DNA of 9,335 bases from Clostridiaceae bacterium (GTDB lineage: Bacteria; Bacillota; Clostridia; Saccharofermentanales; DTU023): NCBI GenBank assembly GCA_012800135.1, contig JAAZJV010000020.1, positions 1-9,335 of the forward strand, in the 5' to 3' direction. Shown here in pieces: positions 1-5,766 of this stretch. The position numbers and the translations under genes were made by a program. The notes beneath the pieces were generated by a model. The model had not been told where the DNA came from. It worked only from the letters and a program-made list of their open reading frames with translations, and made no database searches. How positions within the stretch are numbered: position 1 is the stretch's first letter; each line of letters begins with the position of its first letter.

Positions 1-353
1 TAATCTTTAAAAATACCCGTGCACTCCAGCACATAATCAACACCGAGTTCTTTCCACGGAAGATCTGCAGGGCTGCGCTGAGCCTGAATCAGGCGAACTT
101 TGTATTTTCCGTCGATTACGATGACATCATTTTTATCTTGATCTGGTGAGGACTTTTCAGTCGTCACGTCACGATCCCAGCGGCGTTGCATTGAATCATA
201 AGTGAGCAGATAGCTAAAGTAATCCGCATCCGTGCTCACGTCTGCTACAGCAACAACGTCAAATGCTTTTCCGAGAAGGCCTTGTTCAACCATTCCTCTG
301 AAAATCAGTCGACCAATCCGGCCAAATCCATTAATACCAACTTTTGCTAACAT
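1..353 (-). CDS. gap: Glyceraldehyde-3-phosphate dehydrogenase, N-terminal part (cut by window edge)
   Basis: This is the first 117 codons of a class-I phosphorylating GAPDH, the glycolytic enzyme that oxidises glyceraldehyde 3-phosphate to 1,3-bisphosphoglycerate with reduction of NAD. The protein opens MLAKVGINGFGRIGRLIF, the family's Rossmann dinucleotide-binding signature (GxGxxG at about residues 7-14). It continues to a YVLECTGIF strand that corresponds to the usual ESTG(L/I)F. The catalytic cysteine lies beyond the window. Between these, the stretches DVVAVADVSTDADYF and AQRSPADLPWKELGVDYV resemble trypanosome glycosomal GAPDH more than the shorter E. coli or Bacillus GapA form. The ATG at 351-353 is preceded by AAAGGAAAA at good spacing. 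The gene has its own likely promoter about 145 bases upstream, so it is probably not read with the sigma-factor pair behind it. Identification is firm; only the subtype is inference. Confidence 0.95.
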   Translation of the reverse strand, partial: MLAKVGINGFGRIGRLIFRGMVEQGLLGKAFDVVAVADVSTDADYFSYLLTYDSMQRRWDRDVTTEKSSPDQDKNDVIVIDGKYKVRLIQAQRSPADLPWKELGVDYVLECTGIFKD

Positions 354-495
354 TATATTTTCCTTTCTGCTGTCCACACGATGTGAGCAAAATTAATCTG
401 AGCGTAATGCTTTTTGCTTTTTCGAACACGCAATTAGTGAAGAAAAGCCGCATACAAATTGAAAATACGCTTCATTCAAAGCCTACCCGGTACGT

Positions 496-525
496 ATTAT
501 AGTATTAATTCACAACACACCGCAA
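496..525 (-). promoter_or_regulatory. Sigma-A-like promoter of gap
   Basis: The minus strand has a perfect -10 TATAAT (496-501) and a -35 candidate TTGCGG (520-525) separated by 18 bases. Transcription would begin near 489 and give a leader of roughly 135 nt before the gap start codon. The leader (354-490) contains only weak short inverted repeats and no riboswitch that I recognise. The rest of the spacer, 526-588, is the tail of the upstream operon and shows no strong terminator. Confidence 0.6.
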
Positions 526-588
526 CAGGGAAATTCATAAAAAAGCAAGCGTTCTTTTCAGTTTGTGTTAGCGTGATGACGATTTGTG

Positions 589-1671
589 TCACGGCACTTT
601 GGGAGAACAGGAATAAAGTAGCGTTTCACCCTCATCTCCCTCGGCTCTATACCAGATTGTCAGACCTTCAACACGAACGTATGCGCGTGTTTGATCCTCA
701 CAAGCCTGCAAAGAGCCCTCTATCATGATTTCTTGTTGTACCTCACATTCGCCTTCATTATCATCGGTACGTTCAAGAAAATAGGTCATCTGCTGATCAG
801 CTCCGCGAATCACATGATCGGGAGCACCGGCGACCTCATTGAAATACCGTGCCATCTCGGATTGAAAGGTTGCCGCGGTTATATCGCCGCTACGGTGTTG
901 ATTAAAGGTATCAATGATGGATTCGACGCGATCCAGCGTCAGCCGCGGCGTATTCGCAGGCAGCTGACCCATAATAATCATCATCAGACGAGGAAAGTTT
1001 GCAGCCTGTTTCGGATCAGTGAATTGTTTTTTGACAAGCTCGGCTCTTTCGGACGACTCGTTCCGGTCGAACCAAAGGACGACCGTCTCTTCAAAGGAAG
1101 ACGACATGCAAAACATGTCGTTCGCCGTTCCTTCACTTAACGTATGCTGAGCGTCATCTATATAACTCGGAGCTAATTCGGGACTTGAAGAAGATGATGA
1201 CTCCTTATCCGATGGAGGGAGTTTATTGAAAGAGCCATCGTATTGCTCATGAAGACTTTCAGGATCTTCAGGAGATAGATATCCCGGTTCTGCAGACATA
1301 TCGTAATAACGGTTTGCTGCTTTTTCCCCAGTACGATCTGCGAATCCTTTCAATAAGCCGGATTGACGGAGGATAAAGACCATGCCTACCGCAACGAGAA
1401 GGCAGGCTGCTGCCGAGAAAGACTTACTGTAACGGTTCCAAAACGAAGATTTCCCTTTTGGCGCACGGTTCATTTCGGATACGCTTGCGGATGAAGCTTT
1501 TCCGGCAGGTTTTACGTCACGCAAAAGATCGTCATCAAGATCGGACATTGCCGTAAAAAGCGGCCATGCATCGTGGTCTTGCTTATCTGAATTATGTAAA
1601 CGCAAGTATTCCGGAACGTTTCGGTTGACCTTCCGTTCTTCTTTTTCGTTTTCAGAACTCCGGTTCATCAT
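589..1671 (-). CDS. Probable membrane-anchored anti-sigma factor partner of the ECF sigma factor
   Basis: This is a 360-residue protein with no family I can name with certainty. Its N-terminal 80 residues are charged and contain LFTAMSDLDDDLLRDV, which resembles the short acidic helix near the start of clostridial anti-sigma proteins. A single hydrophobic segment follows (SFSAAACLLVAVGMVFIL, about residues 84-101). The remaining 260 residues are probably outside the membrane. They include a six-serine run near residue 160 and four cysteines near 188, 309, 324 and 355 that could form disulfides. I chose the ATG at 1669-1671 because GAAGGG lies 7 bases upstream; a GTG at 1684-1686 would add five residues. 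Either start lies inside the end of the sigma gene, so the two are translationally coupled, the usual arrangement of a sigma/anti-sigma pair. The role is inferred from topology and context. Confidence 0.7.
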   Translation of the reverse strand: MMNRSSENEKEERKVNRNVPEYLRLHNSDKQDHDAWPLFTAMSDLDDDLLRDVKPAGKASSASVSEMNRAPKGKSSFWNRYSKSFSAAACLLVAVGMVFILRQSGLLKGFADRTGEKAANRYYDMSAEPGYLSPEDPESLHEQYDGSFNKLPPSDKESSSSSSPELAPSYIDDAQHTLSEGTANDMFCMSSSFEETVVLWFDRNESSERAELVKKQFTDPKQAANFPRLMMIIMGQLPANTPRLTLDRVESIIDTFNQHRSGDITAATFQSEMARYFNEVAGAPDHVIRGADQQMTYFLERTDDNEGECEVQQEIMIEGSLQACEDQTRAYVRVEGLTIWYRAEGDEGETLLYSCSPKVP

Positions 1672-2245
1672 CTCGATACCCTTCACTTTGAAGATGTTCT
1701 TTCAATTCCTGACGCATCCGATAAAGCAGCTGTCGCACCGCCTTGGTCGTCATACCCTGCTCAACAGCGATATCGGACATAGAGGATGCATAATAATATC
1801 GCTGTATAAAGACTGTGCGCCGATTTTGCGGTTGTTCTCGAAGATAGGCGCTGATCGCAGACGCCAGCTCCCGCTGCTCCAGCTCTCTTGCCGTATCTTC
1901 ATCGCTCGGGAGACAGAAGGCAAGTTCATCAAGCAAAATATCGACACTCCCGTCTCCGCGCTTTTGCGATGCCCTGTGGCGTACGCGATCAATAGCCTCG
2001 TTTCTGACGATTCGGCAAAGCCAAGACTTGAGCGATCCAGGCCGTACATCGGCTGCACCGTTCCATGCCGCAAGGCATGTGTCATTGACGCATTCTTCCG
2101 CATCTTCGTAATTTTCAAGGATGTTCCAGGCAAGCTGAAAGAGCAGACCGCCATACTTTTGATATGTCGCTTCAACCGCGTCTTCGGAACACTGCCGGTA
2201 GAGCGCAATGATATGCTCGTCGGTTGGCGGTAAATCGGCTGCCAT
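1652..2245 (-). CDS. ECF-type RNA polymerase sigma factor (sigma-70 family)
   Basis: This is a 197-residue sigma factor with only regions 2 and 4, the extracytoplasmic-function layout. Region 2 spans about residues 15-92. It includes ENYEDAEECVNDTCLAAWN, the core-binding and -10-recognition part (clostridial members often read DAEECVNDT), and WLCRIVRNEAIDRVRHR. A linker of about 35 residues follows. Region 4 spans about 128-188, with the helix-turn-helix around SMSDIAVEQGMTTKAVRQLLYRMRQEL that contacts the -35 element. The stop overlaps the start of the membrane protein, so that protein is the likely anti-sigma factor. The ATG is the only reasonable start because the frame is closed by TAA 27 bases upstream. 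Its best Shine-Dalgarno, AAAGGG, sits an unusually long 14 bases away, which suggests modest translation. A candidate ECF-type element about 80 bases upstream suggests autoregulation. Confidence 0.93.
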   Translation of the reverse strand: MAADLPPTDEHIIALYRQCSEDAVEATYQKYGGLLFQLAWNILENYEDAEECVNDTCLAAWNGAADVRPGSLKSWLCRIVRNEAIDRVRHRASQKRGDGSVDILLDELAFCLPSDEDTARELEQRELASAISAYLREQPQNRRTVFIQRYYYASSMSDIAVEQGMTTKAVRQLLYRMRQELKEHLQSEGYRDDEPEF

Positions 2246-2326
2246 GGAGTGATGTATAACCCTTTCAGGATTTTAGGAAAAGCGGCGGATTGACACGCAT
2301 TACGCCGTATTCTTTTCATCGAAAAA

Positions 2327-2351
2327 GACTTCCTATCCATGAAATTGTAAC
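2327..2351 (-). promoter_or_regulatory. Candidate ECF promoter of the sigma/anti-sigma operon
   Basis: On the coding strand GTTAC (2347-2351) is followed after 16 bases by AGTC (2327-2330), a -35/-10 layout typical of ECF promoters. GTTACAnTTTC and the GTCTT at the -10 are also found at the same spacing upstream of the second serpin (5632-5656). The predicted leader is about 75 nt. The same bases also contain TGTTACAAT, which could be an extended -10 for the housekeeping sigma factor, so both readings are possible. The rest of the spacer 2246-2447 shows no further gene. Confidence 0.45.
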
Positions 2352-2447
2352 ACCTTCCTCTCAAACGGTCGATAAATGCGGTGCTCAAACTTCGCTTTAT
2401 TTCCTCTTAACCATCCAACTGATCGCCATGCAACTTGCGTCGTGTGA

Positions 2448-3878
2448 TCAGGAAGCTTTCGGATTTCTCACAATACCGACAAAGAGCGGCGCGCCTGCGT
2501 CGTCCTCAATGACGTATAGGAAGGGTCTGTCAAGCGTAATCCTGACGATATCGTCCGGCATCGGCGCAGACGTTGGAACAACCACTACGACGGTTGCCGC
2601 GGCCGCTTCAACTCCGCCTTCTTCAAACGCGATAAAGGTTTTTTGATCAATTTTGCTGACAGCCAATTCCAACAAGGTCGAGTCGTCCTTCAGCATGCCG
2701 GAGAAATCGACGTCTTCCTGAAGAAGCTCACGGACGCCGATCGGTTCAAGCGCCTCCAAAAGATCAATGTCAGTACGATAGGAAAATTTAGGCGCCGCAA
2801 TCGCCAGATCGCACTGTCGCCATTTGCCATTCTGCAAATCCTGAAGAAACGTTTCGTCTTTCAGCAGCATTTCGGGTGTAATCCCTGCATCCGGCAGGAT
2901 GAAGCGAATCGAACCGTTCACCAAATCAAGCTGTGCGGCGTGCCAACGATCGCCTTCAAGATGTTTCGCGTCGCTCGAACCGCCGTTCATAAAAGTAACC
3001 TTGATGTCGCCGGCGGGCGCGTGAAACGTGTCTTCCGTGTTAAATTGCTCTTCAAAATATGAACCACGCCAAATTGATTTGTAGTAAATCGTATTGATCA
3101 AGGCAAGCAAAACGTCAGGGCCGAAGAAATCCGGCGTGAATTCCGGATCAATCTTGTCGCGTGTGGCTTTCTTCACCCATTTATTCATCTGTTCCGAGGT
3201 CGCAGGATCATTGAAATCAGCGGCGAAAGCAGATGCGTAAAAATCGTTCGAAAGCTTATCCAGCCAGTCTTGGCTGAGTTGATCTCGGTATACGCTCGAC
3301 AACCAAGCCGAATTCGCGATCTGTTCGATACTTTCTTTGTCCTCTTTCGTCATGAGTCCGTAGAGTTTGCGAAGCTGTTCGCTGCCGACTTGTTCAGAAA
3401 GGCCTAATAGATCGCGCAGGCCGTCGCGTGTCGCACCCTTTGATCCCGCCTCAAGCATCGCCAACGGATAATAGAGACTGATCGGCGAATAGAGCGCGTT
3501 TGTATTGGTATCGCCCCCAAGTGCAAGACGAGATGTTTTGTCCGCGAATCTCCAGAGCGCATCACGAAAAGAAGCCGAAATATCGTCGTACTTTACGTTA
3601 TCCAATTTCGTCCCGGGAGCTGCAAGAATGATCTTCTTCAATGCTTCATCCTGATCGATATCAGGTGCATCGGGTGCATTCTTGTCCGTCTCATCCGGTC
3701 GTTCATTATCTATGTCGGGCGACACGCTTTCAGACGGTGTGGGCGGCTTTTCGCCGTTCGTTGAACAAGCCGTCACACTGAATAGTATGAGCATGCCGAG
3801 CGCCAGGGCAAGAAAACGTGCTCCCCTGTGGCTCACCTTTTGTTTTGCGTCTCTTCCTGATATCACAGTCTTTTTCAT
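2448..3878 (-). CDS. Lipoprotein serpin 1 (serine-protease inhibitor family)
   Basis: This is a 476-residue serpin: a suicide inhibitor that traps a protease when its exposed loop is cut and inserts into the central sheet. Residues 1-38 form a lipoprotein signal peptide with lipobox VTAC (Cys38), so the protein is probably tethered to the outer face of the membrane. A Pro/Asp/Glu-rich linker (39-80) spaces it from the serpin core (about 100-474). Family landmarks are NALYSPISLYYPLAMLEAGSKGATRDGL, LINTIYYKSIW, TFMNGG, and the C-terminal RPFLYVIEDDAGAPLFVGIVRNP. The hinge EEGGVEAAAATV (about 419-430) has the small residues at P12-P9 expected of an inhibitory serpin, although P14 is Val rather than Thr or Ser. 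Counting from the hinge, P1-P1' falls near Thr436-Ser437, after five valines and a proline. The start has AGGAGA 8 bases upstream. It is a tandem paralogue of the next gene, and may be transcribed from its own promoter in the spacer. Confidence 0.95.
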   Translation of the reverse strand: MKKTVISGRDAKQKVSHRGARFLALALGMLILFSVTACSTNGEKPPTPSESVSPDIDNERPDETDKNAPDAPDIDQDEALKKIILAAPGTKLDNVKYDDISASFRDALWRFADKTSRLALGGDTNTNALYSPISLYYPLAMLEAGSKGATRDGLRDLLGLSEQVGSEQLRKLYGLMTKEDKESIEQIANSAWLSSVYRDQLSQDWLDKLSNDFYASAFAADFNDPATSEQMNKWVKKATRDKIDPEFTPDFFGPDVLLALINTIYYKSIWRGSYFEEQFNTEDTFHAPAGDIKVTFMNGGSSDAKHLEGDRWHAAQLDLVNGSIRFILPDAGITPEMLLKDETFLQDLQNGKWRQCDLAIAAPKFSYRTDIDLLEALEPIGVRELLQEDVDFSGMLKDDSTLLELAVSKIDQKTFIAFEEGGVEAAAATVVVVVPTSAPMPDDIVRITLDRPFLYVIEDDAGAPLFVGIVRNPKAS

Positions 3879-3898
3879 TGTGGATCTCTCCTGTTCTT

Positions 3899-3914
3899 TC
3901 CCTTAGTTAAGGGA
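3899..3914 (-). other. Leader hairpin just upstream of serpin 1
   Basis: TCCCTT and AAGGGA form a 6-bp stem with a 4-nt loop, placed immediately before the AACAGGAG ribosome site in the serpin 1 leader and preceded by an A-rich run. On the opposite strand the same stem is followed by TATTTTTTA, so it could also stop antisense transcription. Stabilisation of the mRNA or tuning of translation is possible; the function is unknown. Confidence 0.35.
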
Positions 3915-3970
3915 TATTTTTTATTTATTTCTGAAATCGTTTTTCAATTTCTCATGTGGTCGGCGTCGCG

Positions 3971-3999
3971 ATTATATCGTACCCGTGACGCGCGGTCAC
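3971..3999 (-). promoter_or_regulatory. Sigma-A-like promoter of serpin 1 with overlapping dyad operator
   Basis: The minus strand has TATAAT (3971-3976) and GTGACC (3994-3999, four of six matches to TTGACA) separated by 17 bases. Transcription would start near 3964, about 86 nt before the start codon. The -35 lies inside the perfect dyad CGTGAC-N5-GTCACG at 3984-4000, a position where a bound dimeric regulator would block RNA polymerase. Promoter quality is seen directly; the operator role is inference. Confidence 0.55.
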
Positions 4000-4013
4000 G
4001 TTCTTATAAACTT
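3984..4013 (-). repeat. 30-bp direct repeat, copy proximal to serpin 1, containing a dyad
   Basis: On the minus strand this reads AAGTTTATAAGAAC followed by the dyad CGTGAC-N5-GTCACG. It matches the copy at 4046-4075 at 27 of 30 positions. It overlaps the -35 of the serpin 1 promoter. Confidence 0.8.
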
Positions 4014-4033
4014 TTAAACGCCTCTCGTGTAAC
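4009..4033 (-). promoter_or_regulatory. Candidate ECF-type element upstream of serpin 1 (weaker)
   Basis: GTTAC (4029-4033), 16 bases, then AGTT (4009-4012) on the coding strand. The -35 half and the spacing match the elements before the sigma gene and serpin 2; the -10 half differs at its last base. The implied leader (about 125 nt) is longer than at the other two sites. It lies between the two 30-bp repeat copies, slightly overlapping one. Confidence 0.3.
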
Positions 4034-4045
4034 TGGTATGGCATA

Positions 4046-4075
4046 CGTGACGCACGGCCACGTTCCTATAAACTT
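4046..4075 (-). repeat. 30-bp direct repeat, copy proximal to serpin 2
   Basis: This is the second copy, 62 bases from the first. Its dyad reads CGTGGC-N5-GTCACG on the minus strand. The one change inside the stem makes a G-U pair in minus-strand RNA but a mismatch in plus-strand RNA. The equivalent of the -10 has decayed to TACCAG, so only the other copy looks like a working promoter. Confidence 0.8.
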
Positions 4076-4107
4076 TATAATAACTCGCTCGCGCACCGTT
4101 GTGACAG

Positions 4108-4120
4108 CCGTGACACACGG
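4108..4120 (-). other. Small hairpin directly after the serpin 2 stop codon
   Basis: CCGTG-N3-CACGG is a perfect 5-bp stem starting at the base after the stop codon. It resembles the core of the two dyads downstream (CGTG..GTCACG), making a third related element in the spacer. No run of T follows, so it does not look like an intrinsic terminator. Confidence 0.4.
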
Positions 4121-5539
4121 TTATTCGAGTGATCGCGAAGTTTGCGGGTTTCTCACAATGCCGACAAAGAGCGGCGCGCCTGCGTCGTCTTCAATTACGT
4201 ATATGAACGGTCGGTCAAGTTTGATCTCAATCGGCATCATGGCACATTCATCAGAGACTTCAACGAGCGTCATTGCAGCCGCTTCAATTCCCCCTTCTTC
4301 GAACGCTATGAAGGATTGTTGATCGATTTTGCTTACATATGGATCTGCGTCAGACTCTTCCTTCAACAAACCGGAAAAATCGGGATCTGTCTGAAGCAGT
4401 GTGATAACGCTGATCGGTTCGAGCGCTTCCAAAAGATTGATGCTCGACCGATAGGTAAACTTAGGCACCGTGATCGCAAGTTCACAGGGTTGCCATGTGC
4501 TGTTTCGCAAATCCTGTAAAAACGATTCGTCTTCTAAGAGCATTTCCGGCGTGACACCGGAATCCGGAAGCACGAAGCGTACGAAACCGCTCGTCAGATT
4601 GAGCTGTGCGGCGCGCCAACGATCGCCTTCAACGTGCATCGCGTCGCTCGAACCGCCGTTCATGAAGGTGACTTTCACGTCGCCTGTCGGTGTATGAAAT
4701 GTGTCTTCCGTATTTAACTTCTCATCAAAAGAAGTTCGCCAGCTTGCTTTGTAGTAGAGCGTATTGATCAATACAAACATAACTAAAGGATCAAAGTAAT
4801 CAGGCTCGAATTTCGGGTCAATCTTGTCGCGTGTGGCTTTCTTTACCCAAGTATTCATCTGTTCCGAGGTTACAGTGTCGGTGAAATCAACGGCGAAGGC
4901 AGATGCGTAATAATCGTTCGAAAGCTGATCCAGCCACTCTTGACGGAGATCATCCTTATAGTTGTTAGACAGCCAAGCCGAATTTGCGATCTGTTCGATA
5001 CTGTCTTTATCTTCCTTTGTCATGAGCGAGTAGAGCTTACGAAGCTCTGCGCTTATGTCTTGATCGGACAGACATAAAAGATCGCGCAGACCTTCACGCG
5101 TCGTGCCGGCTGATCCTGCTTCAAGCATTGCCAACGGATAATAGAGGCTGATCGGAGAATAGAGCGCATTCTTGTCGGCATCATCCCCGAGCGCAAGGCG
5201 AGACGTTTTATCCGCGAAGCCCCAAAGCGCCGCACGACACGATGCCGAAATATCGTCGTACTTTACGCCGTCTAATTTCGCGCCGGGAGCTGCAAGAAGG
5301 ATCTTCTTCAATACGTCATCCTGATCGACATCAGGTGTCTTCTTTTTTGTCTCATCCGGTTGATCGTTCTTCACGTCGGACTTTTTGCTTTCAGATGGTG
5401 CCGGCGGCTTTTCACCGTTCGGCGCACATGCTGTCACGCTGAATAGCATAAGTATAGTGAGCACCAGTGCGAGAAAACGCATTCCTTTATAACTCACCTT
5501 TTGTTTCACATCTTTTTCTGACATCGCGGTCGTTTTCAT
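4121..5539 (-). CDS. Lipoprotein serpin 2 (serine-protease inhibitor family)
   Basis: This 472-residue serpin is clearly paralogous to the gene downstream, from the signal peptide to the C-terminus. The lipobox is VTAC (Cys38), the linker is Lys/Asp/Pro-rich (about 39-76), and the serpin core carries NALYSPISLYYPLAMLEAGSAGTTREGL, LINTLYYKASW and RPFIYVIEDDAGAPLFVGIVRNP. The hinge EEGGIEAAAMTL (about 414-425) is of the inhibitory type with Ile at P14. The loop beyond it is quite different from serpin 1. Counting from the hinge, P1-P1' is near Glu431-Cys432, within EVSDECAMMP, and the loop is three residues shorter before the RPF strand. This implies a different target protease. The tail has a short extension, QTSRSLE. 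The start codon has a strong AGGAGG 8 bases upstream, and the bases around it (AAAGAACAGGAG) are shared with serpin 1, so the duplication included the leader end. Confidence 0.95.
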   Translation of the reverse strand: MKTTAMSEKDVKQKVSYKGMRFLALVLTILMLFSVTACAPNGEKPPAPSESKKSDVKNDQPDETKKKTPDVDQDDVLKKILLAAPGAKLDGVKYDDISASCRAALWGFADKTSRLALGDDADKNALYSPISLYYPLAMLEAGSAGTTREGLRDLLCLSDQDISAELRKLYSLMTKEDKDSIEQIANSAWLSNNYKDDLRQEWLDQLSNDYYASAFAVDFTDTVTSEQMNTWVKKATRDKIDPKFEPDYFDPLVMFVLINTLYYKASWRTSFDEKLNTEDTFHTPTGDVKVTFMNGGSSDAMHVEGDRWRAAQLNLTSGFVRFVLPDSGVTPEMLLEDESFLQDLRNSTWQPCELAITVPKFTYRSSINLLEALEPISVITLLQTDPDFSGLLKEESDADPYVSKIDQQSFIAFEEGGIEAAAMTLVEVSDECAMMPIEIKLDRPFIYVIEDDAGAPLFVGIVRNPQTSRSLE

Positions 5540-5631
5540 TATGAATGCCTCCTGTTCTTTGGCTTTAAAGGCTCTAAAAATGAAATGATTTTATGTTTCG
5601 AGATACGTCGATGAATCTCTCTATAATCTAA

Positions 5632-5656
5632 GACGTAAAATTCTCGAAAATGTAAC
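5632..5656 (-). promoter_or_regulatory. Candidate ECF promoter of the serpin genes
   Basis: GTTAC (5652-5656), 16 bases, then CGTC (5632-5635) on the coding strand. CGTC is a common ECF -10 core. Aligned without gaps, this segment shares GTTACA, TTTC and GTCTT with the site upstream of the sigma gene. The leader would be about 86 nt. The spacer 5540-5766 is very AT-rich and holds no gene; TATAGA lies nearby but has no good housekeeping -35. Confidence 0.45.
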
Positions 5657-5693
5657 GCAGAAATTAAATAATTCTTAAAAAATGACTAAATAG

Positions 5694-5727
5694 AGAAAAA
5701 ATGCTTCAAGAAAACGATTAAAACATT
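5694..5727 (-). terminator. Weak intrinsic terminator after the exonuclease gene
   Basis: On the minus strand AATGTTT pairs with AAGCATT (7 bp including one G-U, 14-nt loop), and the stem runs into six consecutive T. The stem is AT-rich and the loop is long, so efficiency is doubtful. Its position, 40 bases past the exonuclease stop and before the serpin promoter, is right for ending the dnaK-dnaJ-exonuclease unit. Confidence 0.35.
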
Positions 5728-5766
5728 AGATACTTCTGAAAACAGACGCATTCGCCAAACAAATTG

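Noticed and set aside
541..558. Terminator after the anti-sigma gene
   Set aside because: Only a 5-bp A/T-rich stem before six T; too weak to call.
459..1140. Plus-strand open frames opposite the anti-sigma gene and gap leader
   Set aside because: They lack ribosome sites and family signatures, and lie antisense to a gene with clear topology and coupling.
2289..2317. Plus-strand TTGACA that could be a promoter
   Set aside because: No -10 element at 16-18 bases (TTTTCA only) and no plus-strand gene follows.
1750..2388. Minus-strand 212-codon open frame overlapping the sigma gene
   Set aside because: It is in another frame of a clear ECF sigma factor, opens on TTG, and has no recognisable motifs.
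2419..2451. CTGATC/GATCAG inverted repeat as a terminator after serpin 1
   Set aside because: A 6-bp stem with a 21-base loop and no T-run; it may be chance.
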